NCBI GenBank assembly: GCA_003194525.1
Contig: NBIV01000007.1
Location: 310,001-374,000, forward strand
Reading direction: 5' to 3'
Source of the DNA: Gracilariopsis chorda
Lineage: Eukaryota; Rhodophyta; Florideophyceae; Gracilariales; Gracilariaceae
Length of the DNA: 64,000 nucleotides
Below, piece by piece: positions 10,683-21,090 of this stretch. Positions within the stretch are counted from its first letter, which is position 1. The number at the start of each line of letters is the position of its first letter. The notes beneath the pieces were generated by a model. It was not told where the DNA came from, made no database searches, and saw only the letters and a program-made list of their open reading frames with translations. A program made the position numbers and the translations under genes.

Positions 10683-11747
10683 CTACCGCTTCCCAGAGGG
10701 TCCAGAAGTACATGACATACAACGTCGCAAGCTGGGTGGGACTGATGAAACTTTTCTAATCGTCAGTGCGAGGTCGAGACAATGACAATCCCTTGACGTG
10801 TGCCATAATTGACCCATTGGAGTAATATAGATTGCGTGGACGACATCCTCGCCTTCCCGGACGCCATTTCCCTCACTGACTCCTTCGTTCAAAGTAAGAA
10901 GGGCCGAAGGAGCTTGCATCTGAACAATATCTCCGGCTTCATGTCTACTCTCTCGCGTAGATTCCCTTTGCCTTCTTGACATAGAGCGGGTTGTTACTGA
11001 ACCGTCTACTGGTTCATTTCTTTCAGCTTCCATGGGTGCTCTTGTGACAGTTGATCGCTGGTTTTCAGCCTTTGGCAGTATCGACTCCCGGCGCCTCCTT
11101 GCAGCCGCCTCTATCATGTTTCGAATTTGGGAGCCAACCGCAACCTCAGGAGCTCCCATGCGCATGGTCACCTTGCGAAGGTGCTCGTCCGCTTTTCCAA
11201 TGATTCTGGAGGTTGTTTCCACGTCACTTAACGCTCGATGAGCCTCCTCGTTTTGGATGCTTAGCAGTTGTCCCAATGAGGCCAAGCTAGCCGAATGTCC
11301 TGGCCACACAATTTTCGCAATGTCGCGAAGGGAACAGGCGAAGTCCCAGTCCGGCAGAGACTCGCCTATTCGTCGAAGTTCGCTCTTGAGGAAACTAAGG
11401 TCAAAGGAAAGGTTGTGAGCCACTAGAATCGGTTTCCCTCTTTGATGAGAAACATAACTGATGTACTCAAGGACTCCGTCCCATACTTTGTCAAAGGAAG
11501 GTGCATCTTGCATCATGTCATTTGTTATCCCATGGACGCGACTGGCAGCTCGAGGGGCACTCTCTCCAGGTGGGTGAACAAGACTCGAAAAGGTGTATGG
11601 TGTGCTTTTCGGAGAGGTGCACTCAAGTTCCATCATAGCTATTTCCACAATGTGATTCTTCGATGGACTTAATCCCGTGGTTTCCGTGTCCCAGATGATA
11701 ATTGGGCGGTCACGTTTTCGGAGCTGGAAGAAATCTGCTCGGCTCAT
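10683..11747 (-). CDS. DnaQ-like 3'-5' exonuclease with Cys/His tail
   Basis: 354 residues, intronless, ATG start. The N-terminal half is a DEDDh exonuclease of the DnaQ/DNA polymerase III epsilon type. The Exo I motif DTETTGLSP gives Asp20 and Glu22, Exo II AHNLSFDLSFL gives Asp116, and Exo III HRALSDVETT gives His170 and Asp175. All metal-binding and catalytic residues are present, so the nuclease should be active on 3' ends of DNA or RNA. Residues about 200-290 are a low-complexity charged linker. The C-terminal 60 residues contain WHTSRDCHCLDLA and RCMSC, a His/Cys pattern like small metal-binding tails with H-x4-C and C-x2-C. It looks more bacterial than eukaryotic in type, which may mean transfer. 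Its role is inferred to be DNA repair, proofreading or RNA trimming. Confidence 0.85.
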   Translation of the reverse strand: MSRADFFQLRKRDRPIIIWDTETTGLSPSKNHIVEIAMMELECTSPKSTPYTFSSLVHPPGESAPRAASRVHGITNDMMQDAPSFDKVWDGVLEYISYVSHQRGKPILVAHNLSFDLSFLKSELRRIGESLPDWDFACSLRDIAKIVWPGHSASLASLGQLLSIQNEEAHRALSDVETTSRIIGKADEHLRKVTMRMGAPEVAVGSQIRNMIEAAARRRRESILPKAENQRSTVTRAPMEAERNEPVDGSVTTRSMSRRQRESTRESRHEAGDIVQMQAPSALLTLNEGVSEGNGVREGEDVVHAIYITPMGQLWHTSRDCHCLDLALTIRKVSSVPPSLRRCMSCTSGPSGKR

Positions 11748-12024
11748 TGTGCGAAGAATATCAGGGGCGAAAACAAAGAAAAACGCAGGTGTGGTTGATC
11801 ACCAGGACCCTATCGGCTTCATTGGTTGGGAAAGCAAAGTCTTATAAGTAAATCGCTCGTTGAAAACCAAGAAGGACTGCGAAATTCCATATGAACATGC
11901 AACTCAAAACGTTGCGCTGTACGCTTCGGGCCTTCGCGCAGTTTAGACTCGCAGGTTTGAAGCAAGCGATAAGGTGGTATAGGTTTTGTACAACATTCCG
12001 TGAGATATCGAGATTTATTCGGGA

Positions 12025-12350
12025 ACTGAATGCGTGTTGTCGATTCTTGGACAAGAAACCGTTGATATAATCGTGGGCGTGTACAAGGTGCTTTGTACAC
12101 GCTTTGTAAAGCAAGTAAACTAGAGCACAACTCTTTGCATCCTATCTCAAAGGACCTGTACTCAACGGGTACCTTGCGGTCTTCTAAAAGTGGAAGATTC
12201 GCGACTCGTAGCCGAGAAGACAAGAAAGGAAAATGACATGTGACTTCCTTAGTGGGATTTCACTTGCTTCACTTGTTCACGCAAAGGAAAGGATTGGCCC
12301 AAACATGAATTCGTAGCTGTTCTTCTCCCAACAGAGATTCATAGGGCCTA
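12025..12350. repeat. Dispersed repeat of about 300 bp, copy 1
   Basis: It is similar to 21343-21640 in the same orientation. Shared blocks include GAATGCGTGTTGTC, GGACAAGAAAC, AATCGTGGGCGT, a GGTCTTC-AAAA-TGGA block and CCCAACAGAGATTC-like sequence. The copies have diverged with small gaps. A minus-strand frame of 134 codons at 11819-12223 overlaps it and is probably not a gene. The unit has no recognisable coding part and may be an old non-autonomous transposon. Confidence 0.6.
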
Positions 12351-13228
12351 TGAATCACTCTATGCCCAACTTCTACGAAGATAAGTTCAGTCTTGAGCTT
12401 GACCCGGATAACAAACTTGGAAATTTACACAGCTTTGAGAAAGATGCTAATCGACTGATCTCTTTCCTCAAGTCACGAGTACGACACATCTTAATTCATA
12501 TCGCGTGAAACACTGACAAGCGTTGGTGAGGTTTCTCTTTTACTGTTATCTTCGAAACTCTGTGGTACCCATGAAGTATTCTTGCAGTTTAAGCATTTGA
12601 GTCTTTATGGGAGAAAAGCCGAAACAGCTTTATTAATTGTACTAGGAAGTTTTCGGGCGTTATTAGTTGAACAGAGCTTAAACTTAGATTAAGATAAGCC
12701 AACAATCTCAGAACGCCTCTTCGTCTCCCGGAAATAGTAACACCACCCCTCCAACGACCCAGAATGCTGAGGGTCAGTTATCAGCAGGTGCTTATCAAGC
12801 ATGAAGCTCTCAACTTCTCAACTGGCCTCGTTTTCACTTCAACGAGTACATTTGTATTTCTAATGAGTTCTACTCGCACACAAAGATGTTTGCTATCATA
12901 ATATACTTGCATTCTTTTTGTTGGTCTCATCTAGAAAATGTGCAACGAATGGTAAGTAGTTATGGTGTTCTCGTCATCTATTATAAATAACTAAGCTGAC
13001 TAACTCTTTGGTTCAAAAATTTCAAAGCGTCTTTATCAAGCCACTTAAACCATTACCACAGAGGTGACCTCTCCCTACTCGAACGTATAAGTGCAAAACG
13101 GTTCCATTTTTTTTCTTCTATTAAAGTAAGACTAGAAAGCCCCGTGAGCTTTAGGCATGTATGTGTAATATAATGAAGGCTGATGCAAACTGGTACTGAA
13201 CAACTTTAACAGAACCAGGATCGACACA
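12351..13228. other. AT-rich spacer, nothing recognised
   Basis: No open frame of useful length, no tRNA and no clear repeat was seen on either strand. Confidence 0.5.
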
Positions 13229-14032
13229 TTGCCGATGACTGGAACAAAGCAGAGCGTCACTCCATCAGTGACCTCTGTACTTATACTACTTGTACGGTCA
13301 TATGTAATCATATGGAATGGTCGTAATGCTAAGCGGGTGTTATTCTATTACAACTCCAGAGATGCACAGCCTTGTCGGACGAAATACAAAAAAGGCACGC
13401 CCAGATCCGGACATCGAAAGCCACGTAACCATGTTGATGACGTACAAGGGTCAAAGGTTAGCCTCCTATTAGGATTGGCACGTTTGGGTGCCAAGAGTAT
13501 GTGGGAAATTGCGAAGCACTATTCCTCTGGTATGCTCTGCGGCTGTACCACACTACACTCTTACCTTGGAAGGTAAGCGCATACGACGAAACGCTTTTGA
13601 AAAGGCCACGAGACTCGTTTTCCTGAACTGGAAGCGTGACAGCGTTGCGTGGTTTTTCTCGTGGCCCGTGGGATAGGATTGCTAACCTTCCCTTAAGGCA
13701 ACCAAACATGCCGTTTTCAACAAGAATACACGAACAGGTATGGACTCCTACGATAGGAGGAATCTACAGTCATTGTATTCTACTACTAGCCATACGCGAT
13801 GCGAGGTCGGATTTCTTCAATTTCAAGCTATATTTCTATATAACGCTTTCTGTGCTCTACTCTTATCAACACGTAATTTGTAAGATTCATAAACATGCGA
13901 GTACACGTACTGTGTATCTTGTGAAGGACAATTCTGCCTCCAGACCGGAATGTGACGGACTGCGATTCAGTGCCCGAACTACTTGGTTCATAAGGCTCAG
14001 ATTGGCCTTGTTTCACGGATTACCTGGTCTTG
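13229..14032. other. Spacer with small palindromes
   Basis: A 115-codon plus-strand frame (13229-13576) and an overlapping 83-codon minus-strand frame (13709-13458) have no recognisable family. The stretch has an 18-nt palindrome near 13560 (CTTACCTTGGAAGGTAAG), and inverted pairs AAGGTTAGC with GCTAACCTT and GGCCACGAG with CTCGTGGCC about 50-230 bp apart. It may be a decayed inverted-repeat element. The 139-codon frame at 13636-14055 looks like chance. Confidence 0.3.
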
Positions 14033-14578
14033 TCATGGTTTTTGCACGATTGTAGAACTCCATTCTTCACGTTGTGCTACGATATCACCAACCAATCCTT
14101 CAACGTCCGAAGTCTTGGTATCACTAGAAGAGGTCTGAATTATGTTTCCGAAACGGCCTGTTCCAGGTGTTCCAGTTTCCGCACTTCCACTTGTATTTGT
14201 TGCTCTATATACGTTCCCACCCACTTCTTCTAAGTCACCCGGGGAGACGAATGTCGCGAGCTGAATGTTTCCCACACGCATGGTGCCGCTGCTGTTTTCG
14301 ACCGTAACAGAAACTTCTCCATCTGCTCCCACGGATACAGATTGCCTATTTAAAGGCATCGATATGAGCGGATAGAGCTCATAGCCGCTGGAGCTAACAA
14401 CCACACCTTGGGAGTTGATCGAAAACGATCCGTTTCTTGTATAGAGCCTTGAACCGCTTGGTCCTTGAAGTTGAAAGAAACCGCCGCCGCTGATTGCCAG
14501 TTCCAGATTTGAGGTATTTGTCGGTTGGGAAGGTGTCAGGCCGGAAGGAAGGCCGATAATTCCATGGATGCCTTCCAT
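14033..14578 (-). CDS. flgG: FlgG-like flagellar rod/hook protein, partial
   Basis: 181 residues from the first ATG. The frame stays open for about 25 codons further upstream (to about 14655), where it follows CCTTTAG, a possible 3' splice site. The protein matches the middle and C-terminal parts of bacterial FlgG, the distal rod protein of the flagellar basal body. It has the GGGFFQ-x5-SRLYTRNGSF strand, a G-x-DGEVSV loop, VGNIQLATF, the GGNVYRAT-x-SG-x5-GTPG segment and a C-terminal VAQREEW in place of the usual IQAQRAYE. The N-terminal rod helix with its usual NLAN-x2-T-x-GFK motif is missing in this frame. Surrounding DNA is eukaryotic in type, with no other flagellar gene nearby. It is either a bacterial gene transferred and partly eroded, or a chimeric assembly. 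Its role in this host is unknown. Confidence 0.8.
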   Translation of the reverse strand: MEGIHGIIGLPSGLTPSQPTNTSNLELAISGGGFFQLQGPSGSRLYTRNGSFSINSQGVVVSSSGYELYPLISMPLNRQSVSVGADGEVSVTVENSSGTMRVGNIQLATFVSPGDLEEVGGNVYRATNTSGSAETGTPGTGRFGNIIQTSSSDTKTSDVEGLVGDIVAQREEWSSTIVQKP

Positions 14579-14726
14579 GTCTGAGAGGATTCTTCTGCAA
14601 GTTTCTGCAGAATTTGTTAAACGGGTACGATGTTCAGGAAGAGACGGTGTTGTAACGGTTAGTAGCTAAAGGATTATCTGAGCTGTGGTTCTCGCTTTTT
14701 GAGAACGTCACTTAAATAGGGTTCAG

Positions 14727-14760
14727 TTGAAGGGAAAGGGTAGATATCCTTTCCCTTCAA
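14727..14760. other. Perfect 13-bp inverted repeat
   Basis: Arms 14727-14739 and 14748-14760 (TTGAAGGGAAAGG and its complement) enclose an 8-nt loop. It lies upstream of the FlgG-like frame, so it is not that gene's terminator. It may be a cruciform site or a small repeat. Confidence 0.7.
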
Positions 14761-16349
14761 GATTCACGAATATATTGGATTAAGCCATTCAGCAGCAACC
14801 ATCAACAGTCAAATGATGTCAGTGGTCAATCTCATATCGCAGTACAGAAGGTACATTACCAAGGGTAAGTTACGGCGGTGCTCAGACGACTGCTTATTTC
14901 TCTTTTGAGATCTCATCGACTGTATCTGTTCTGCTTCCACTGCAGGAATGAATCGCTTGACGGAGAGCGAAAATGTCAAGAGACTGGCGTTGCAAGCGCG
15001 AAACACAATCGCAGCGATTAGTGGGACGACTACACAAGTGCTGATTCCAGACCCCGCAACGACGAACGAACGAACGAACGAACGAACGAACGAACGAAAG
15101 CTTTTATTATTCGTAATATTAATTAATCTCCTGTAATATCAGTTTTCTAGTACAATGGTACTGTTGTGGCTTGGACCTCCGAAATATCTTTGATGTCCAT
15201 GATTCGTTGCACAAGGAATGGTGAGGGGGTCCGTAGACAAACAGTAGGGCAGGAGTCTGCCGGGAGAGTTCTTGTCTCCGATATGGGGGTGGCTCGACAC
15301 GTCTGCAGTGCGGACGTGGAGTTGTCCAGATCAGATGATCCGACCACAAGCTCGTCTTCATGTCGGTGTCTGTCGTGTCGGTTTCGCATCTATTCACAAC
15401 TGTACTGCAAAGCTTGAGCTGGCGCTGACACTAGCGCTGCGCTGTTGATCTCTCTCTCGATCTCTTTACGGGTGCCTAATAGGTTGCTGCAATAAAGGGT
15501 TAGGATTGCTACTGCCTACGTCCAATTCCTCTATAGCACAGCGCAGATCGTTCCTTTTCATAGAAACGTTCTCTCAAAGGGTTAGCAGCCGCTAGCCCTC
15601 TTAACCCTTACCCTTAGTAAACCAACACGTTTTCAGGCCATTACAACAGCATCCCAGATGACTGTCAATCGCGTTAGCTGCGGCCGTAAAACAGGGAGAG
15701 TACTCCATGTGGCATGCGGCGACACATTACGCTTGTAGCTTCGTCTGCATCATGAACGCCTTGCCTCTTGCTCCAAGCGGTTTCGTTGCACTAACAAACT
15801 GCGCGGGGACCAGTACGCAAGTAATCCTGGCCTGTGCCCAGCCATACATGGGAGCCGAGCTATCCGATTCCTGTCTCAGCGGAAATTGTGCCCGATGCCT
15901 GTCGAGGAACTGCAGTATACCATAAAATCCCAAAAACCTATAACTTCGGTGTTTTCGACCGCAGGGCGTTTCGCTACCGACGCTTATCACCTTCGTCCTC
16001 CCAATATTCTCTTCATTCATCCTCTAGATACCGCCGGTAGAAGGGCACACTACGACAAGGCGCTCTCGCATGTACCACTTTGGCCACTCAAGAAACCATT
16101 AGCAGCGTCCTTACGACCTAACCATCATGTCATCGGTGAGATAATGTGCAAGAACCGGTCCGCAGCCTTTCACCATCATCTAAACCCAGAGTTAGTCCCT
16201 CGGAGAAAAACCCTGGAAAACCCCCGTCCAGTTGCTCCGTAGGAGCTTTTCCTTCAGAAGGAAAAATTCAGGGAAACGGCGGTAGGATCTTACTCTGACG
16301 ACAGGCTCGTGACCTATTGCGTGCATGCAGCTAGATGGAGGCATTTTGA
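14761..16349. other. Spacer with only weak open frames
   Basis: Contains the CGAA microsatellite at 15063-15098. A 118-codon plus-strand frame at 15886-16242 has a normal-looking composition but no known family. Other frames here (for example 15119-15417 on both strands) overlap each other and look like chance. A short minus-strand frame at 15006-14809 carries VKRFIPAVEAEQ, a faint echo of a FlgG N-terminal segment, too weak to call. Confidence 0.3.
15063..15098. repeat. (CGAA)9 microsatellite
   Basis: Nine tandem CGAA units. The same tetranucleotide appears twice more near 18010. Confidence 0.95.
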
Positions 16350-17942
16350 TTACGTGCCACCCAGGTCCGCGAGGGCGATCGGCAAGCTGACCGATCGCTT
16401 GGATGAGTTTAACGACCTCCCGGGTCTTCCGTTAACTTCAACCTCACACCACATAGTCTCGTCGAATCGAGCTTGCTCGGATCCATCTGCCAGCACCAAG
16501 TGTACGCATCCTTGCGAGCCCGTTGCTTGTAGTGGCCTTCCTAAACGATCCCGTAGATGACCATCTGCATCTGCCAGTACGGTAACCCCTATCACTTCCG
16601 CCAAACTGAGCGGCCTAAACCTCCGTCCATTCTTCCCTCTGTTTGCGAGTGGCGAGTAACATGCTGTATCCGGGCTCGCGATTCCCCAACGACCATCGTC
16701 CAAGGCGAGCAATACGTCTCGACGAGATATCCTAGCCATTCCTGCGACTTTCTGCACGTCCACTTCCTTACCTATGAGCCTATCCGCCATATGCAATCTC
16801 TCTTGAACCTCGAACGCGCTTCGGCCCGAGAAGCGCCAGTGCCTCAAGTGTGCGTTCCCTCCACCCTGCAGCTGCTCTCTCAGAACTTTTGCTGCGATGA
16901 TTTCGTAGTCTTCACCCGGGATGCTTCCGATATCAACTCCGTGCCTCACGCACAAGTAGTTGCCGTCGATTTTGTACTCTCTCTGGTCCAAGTTAAGTTG
17001 CAACATGGCCATGGCACTTCGGCTGTGTTGCGCCCTCAGGAAGGCTAAGAACTCGACGTCTTCATCCTCTATATCCAGTTCACTCACCGTCACGTTTGTT
17101 TCGAGGCTAGCTACTTTCAAGTCTGCCATTAGTTCAGAGTACTCCCCCCGTTCGCGATGACCGAAAGACTCTTGGTAGGGTGTCAGCCTTGAAACGAGGA
17201 CGACATCATTGACGCTAGCCACTATGTCCCGGTCTGCGATGACAACTACTTGCCCTTTTTGCAGAAAGCTCACATCGGATGGCCCGCCTTGCGATATGAC
17301 AGGTACTGATTCATCGCTGGGACTGCCTAAGTTGACGCTGCCCACTTTCCTGATACCTTCGACTCGCGCATCTTCACACATAACCAGCACCTGAATAGGG
17401 GCCGTCTCAAACTCTCTCGCCCCCTCCCTCAACTTTCGGTGCTTGTAGAGGAGGGGCACTGCCCTATTTCCAGTCGGTTTCAAATAGCCTTCGAAAAACC
17501 CCTCTGCCACCAGGTAACACAATCGTTTGTCCATGGCTCCCATACCAATGTATGTCGAGCCGTGGTAGTTGTACAAGCTCGAGCGGAACGGCAAATCCGT
17601 TACCATTCTGGTATACTTTGAGACTTTCATAGCCATACGAGCACGCACGATCCGCTGTTCATCCCGCGGTCGGAGGGAACATGCATTCTGCACCTCCGGT
17701 CTGCCTTTAGAAGATGATGAGTTGCGAGCTGCAATCCAGGCTTGTACGTTCTCTTCCACCTTTCGATCGGAGAATTGCGATACATCCGAACACGTACAGT
17801 GGTAGTTACACATCATGCAGTAGACACATATCATCTTCCGGGTGCAATGATTAACGCGGCACACGCATCTGCAGTGTGTGGCACAATGCCCGCAGTGCCG
17901 GCAGTGTGTGTCGCGTCCGCATCCCGCGGCCGCGCAAGTCAT
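16350..17942 (-). CDS. 530-residue protein with Cys/His-rich N-terminus
   Basis: A long intronless frame starting at ATG. The first 51 residues contain 14 Cys and 6 His in closely spaced pairs (CRHCGHC, HCRCVC, CVYCMMC), almost certainly binding several metal ions, most likely zinc. Residues about 60-100 are Ser/Arg-rich. The rest is a globular-looking region with no motif I recognise. Segments such as GQVVVIADRDIVASVNDVVL, LRHWRFSGRSAFEVQERLHM and ISRRDVLLALDDGRWGI look like folded protein, not low complexity. No membrane segment or signal peptide is visible. The DNA just upstream (18050-18265) has several strong inverted repeats. The metal-binding head suggests nucleic-acid or ubiquitin-system contacts, but no function is assigned. 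It could belong to an unrecognised mobile element. Confidence 0.7.
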   Translation of the reverse strand: MTCAAAGCGRDTHCRHCGHCATHCRCVCRVNHCTRKMICVYCMMCNYHCTCSDVSQFSDRKVEENVQAWIAARNSSSSKGRPEVQNACSLRPRDEQRIVRARMAMKVSKYTRMVTDLPFRSSLYNYHGSTYIGMGAMDKRLCYLVAEGFFEGYLKPTGNRAVPLLYKHRKLREGAREFETAPIQVLVMCEDARVEGIRKVGSVNLGSPSDESVPVISQGGPSDVSFLQKGQVVVIADRDIVASVNDVVLVSRLTPYQESFGHRERGEYSELMADLKVASLETNVTVSELDIEDEDVEFLAFLRAQHSRSAMAMLQLNLDQREYKIDGNYLCVRHGVDIGSIPGEDYEIIAAKVLREQLQGGGNAHLRHWRFSGRSAFEVQERLHMADRLIGKEVDVQKVAGMARISRRDVLLALDDGRWGIASPDTACYSPLANRGKNGRRFRPLSLAEVIGVTVLADADGHLRDRLGRPLQATGSQGCVHLVLADGSEQARFDETMWCEVEVNGRPGRSLNSSKRSVSLPIALADLGGT

Positions 17943-18056
17943 TTTCAGTGATGATGAGAGGAGGATGACACATTGCGCTGGTAGAATGGGAGCGCTGGTG
18001 GTTGAGGGAACGAACGAACCTTTGTCCTAACCTTTGAGTTCTATCCATAGAATGTG

Positions 18057-18263
18057 ATCGTGAAGGACGTCTCGTCTACGTTCCAGATTTTGAAGCGTAG
18101 ACGAGACGTCCTTCACGATTTTGGTTTTGGAATCCAAAACCGAAAGAGAAACGGATCTGTCAATGGCGGTGTCCACGTGGACTCAAGTGCCTGGGGTGCA
18201 TGGGGCGCCTGTTGTTGGGAAGTAATCTAATTGGCCCACCGGCAATCTCGCCGGAGGGCCAAT
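18057..18263. repeat. Cluster of inverted repeats upstream of the Cys-rich gene
   Basis: A perfect 24-bp inverted repeat (arms 18057-18080 and 18096-18119, 15-nt loop) is followed directly by a 19-nt near-palindrome (18123-18141, GGTTTTGGA and its complement). A 12-nt palindrome GTCCACGTGGAC lies near 18172. A further hairpin is built from ATTGGCCC-x-CCGG and CCGG-x-GGGCCAAT (about 18230-18263). Four strong dyads within 210 bp, 115 bp upstream of an ATG, could be a cruciform-forming control region, siRNA source or the end of a mobile element. Confidence 0.85.
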
Positions 18264-18664
18264 AGAAACCGGCCCGTCGCCCCCATTCACGTCCGAAAGA
18301 GGGAGAGGCAAGCCGCTGTTGCTTTCAGGAACGGTGCCATCTGCACAACAGCAGTTACGGTTCCTACGTTGATCCGAGTTGGGTCAGGTGAACGTAGCTT
18401 CATTGCTACCCTTCCGCAACCGGGTATCGTGGAAAACAGGGTATTTGAAACATTCAAACATGTAATTTATTTATAAACTATTATTAAAAAACAAAAAATG
18501 CAGTATTCCACAACAAGCGGCGCTTTGCGTTGCAGCAAAAGGTTTGCATACCATATCCGCACAACCTTTGGTTTACGCGTTAACTAGACTATTTTAAATT
18601 AGTAATGCCCAACTAAAAAGCTTTCAGCTTCTTGCAAAACAGATTTTTTGCTGCTTACTGGCAT
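18264..18664. other. Spacer, nothing recognised
   Basis: Becomes very AT-rich after 18440. No open frame of note. Confidence 0.5.
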
Positions 18665-20690
18665 TTAATGGACATCTTGCGCATTTCGGGTTATTTCGTA
18701 TTTATTATGCAGCAATAACACATCATAAGATTTTCCTACACGCAAAAGTTTAAAATTGATCTGACCCGGCAAAGGAATGGTTTTTTGAAAATTAATTGTC
18801 ATTTTCTTGAGCTTTTGTTTTTTTTTCTTTATGCAGAGTTGTTTTAAATGCCAATTTGATGGGCAACTGTCGCTGTTTGATTTTGAAGTCTGCAAACTCA
18901 AAGACAACTTCAATGCGGTGCAGTATAAAGCTTTCCCAAACTTCCACATATTCATCAATGCCCGAAAGTCGAAATATTCTGCGATAAATGCTGGTACCGA
19001 TAAACATCTTGCCATTCAGAAAGTTTTGATAAAAAGTTAATTTTGAATCAACATGAGAAGAACACCCAACTTCAGTTTCAAATGATGGTGCCGGACTCCA
19101 ATTGGAGCGTAATTGTACGTCACTTCAGGTCCAATGATATTATTTGTGTGAAAGTTTCCCAAGGTTGGCCTTCGATTGGCAACGAGCGTGGTTGCATAAT
19201 TCAAGTCAAACATCCATCTTGCTAAATACTCCAATGCGTTTTGGTTATGTTCCTTCACTAATAGATTTGTTGGCACAACAATCAATCGTTTAAGCTTGAC
19301 ATATTCTTCCTTCCGTGTTGTAAACCATTTCCAAATCAACTTCAATTCTTTGTGTATATCTGATGAAGACATGGGTAGAAGCCTTGCAGATGCTGGGAAC
19401 GTCCTACAACCAAGACTGAGCAAATCGTTTGCAGCAACTGGATCATTTTGTTGACGAACCTGTTCTGAAGGCGGAGAACTTTGACTATTCTGTCCCAAAG
19501 CCCGCAAGAGTACCATCAAAGCTTCTTTAGAAGACTCACTGGAATAACACGAATTGTTCCATTCCTATCGGATACTTTTCTCGTTCTTGGAACCATTGGA
19601 AGCAGTTGCATATAGTCGCCTGCCATAACTACGACCATGCCTCCAAAATCTTTCGTAGAGTTTATTAAGTCCTTCAGTAGTGTTTTCACAATCTCCAAGA
19701 CCATTTTCGGGCACATGTTAGCTTCATTAATTAACAGCAGAACAGTGTTTCGTATTAGTTCTGCTCTCTGTGATCGTGGTCCATACTTGGAAAGTGTACG
19801 GCGCTCTTTACTTTGCAAATATTTTTTGTCATCAACTCCCAATCCAAACAAACTATGTAAAGTTCTTCCGCCTTCATATAGGGCAGCAGCAATACCTTTC
19901 GTGGCTGTCATCTGCACCAATAAGCCTTTGTGCTCAACAATATCTCTCAGCAAAGATAGTAGATAGGTCTTCCCTGTCCCCGCTCGTCTTTGTAAGAAGA
20001 GAACGCTTCTGTGTGTGTTGCATCTTTCAGACTATCCCATTCTATCTCGGTATTGTATTTTTCTCATTATTTTGTCAAAAACTTGCTTCTGTCCTTCTTT
20101 CAGATCATCATATCTCTCTTTAAACCTTCGTCTGGACCTCGAAGAAGAGCTGCGACGTACCTCAGGTTGTTCCTCTGCTAATTGCAGTTCGCTCTCTCTG
20201 AGATGAATTGGTGATACAATATGACGAAAGAAGGGATCATTTCTGATAAGCCGACAACCATTTCTGTCCGAAATCTCAATGATTCTTCGAATTAGTTCTT
20301 CTCTTCTTTTTGCTCTGTTTCCCTCGGTTATATCTGCAGTTAGACCTCGTTCGTGATTTTCAATCACAGTTTTAGGATTTATCTTTTGTTGAAAGTAAGT
20401 GAAGACCAAGTAACGCAGCTCAGCAGGAGTAAAATGGTATCTTACTGCTCATCAAAAGTCATTTCGTACTCGTCGCCATAGATATATATTCCACGGGCTA
20501 CTGCTGCTTCTCTATAAGTTGAGTAAGAATCGCTCCCAACTCGTTTCGGATCATCAAAGAAGCTGAATGCAGAGTTCAAGAGCAATATTTGAAGAGCCAA
20601 GATTTCGGGATCTGCAGGAGAAGCCAATCTAATTCGAGTCACAGTTCGATCATTTTCGAATCGTTGCATGACGTAAATTCGTGTACTTCC
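18665..20690 (-). mobile_element. Helitron-type PIF1 helicase, broken
   Basis: Read on the minus strand from 20690, pieces follow the order of a Helitron helicase: a helicase-upstream segment (RLASPADPEILALQILLL and YREAAVARGI, 20669-20442), a linker (20409-20032), then the superfamily 1 helicase. Walker A RAGTGKT lies at about 19986-19966. A Walker B region LLINEANM has Asn where Asp is expected. Motif III reads MAGDYMQLLP. The tail (19015-18665) keeps RQLPIKLAF and LLRVGKSYDVLLLH, decayed forms of the final helicase motifs. The pieces lie in several frames, so the gene is dead. No HUH-type Rep nuclease domain is seen to the right. That leaves either a truncated Helitron or a free PIF1-like gene, but the upstream segment favours Helitron. 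Confidence 0.75.
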
Positions 20691-20847
20691 TCCATCCCGA
20701 GTAGAGTCAGACTCTGCTACAGAGCGGGGTAGCTTATCTTATTAACGTACAGTGTCGTCGTATGTCATGTAGTCCAAGTTAATGTACTGGGAGGGTCGCT
20801 TGAAATATCGTTCCAGAAGGGGTTTTTAGGTGGGTTCTTAGAAATTC

Positions 20848-21090
20848 GTGAAGACGAGTTACGTCCATGGGAAATTCCGAGTTGGTTTGAGACAACTACT
20901 AAAGAGGCGTCTTCTGTCTTACATAAAATGGGCTATACGACAAAGGACGTTTCATCCTGTTGCTTCATTTCTTACAAAGCAAACGGCAAGGTGTGAATGT
21001 TCGAGAAGAACGAAGAAGACCGTAGAGCATTGCGTGTTACGATGCCAGTTGATCAACCAAACTAGAAGAGAATTCTTTCTTCAAGTATGA
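20848..21090 (+). mobile_element. Tail of a non-LTR retrotransposon (LINE)
   Basis: An 80-codon frame ends ARCECSRRTKKTVEHCVLRC followed by a run of basic and polar residues. C-x-C-x7-H-x4-C just after a short helical region is the cysteine motif found near the C-terminus of many LINE ORF2 proteins. The start codon is unreliable and the rest of ORF2 is absent. The LINE frame runs straight into the captured carotenoid oxygenase piece, so the join point is near 21080. Confidence 0.55.
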
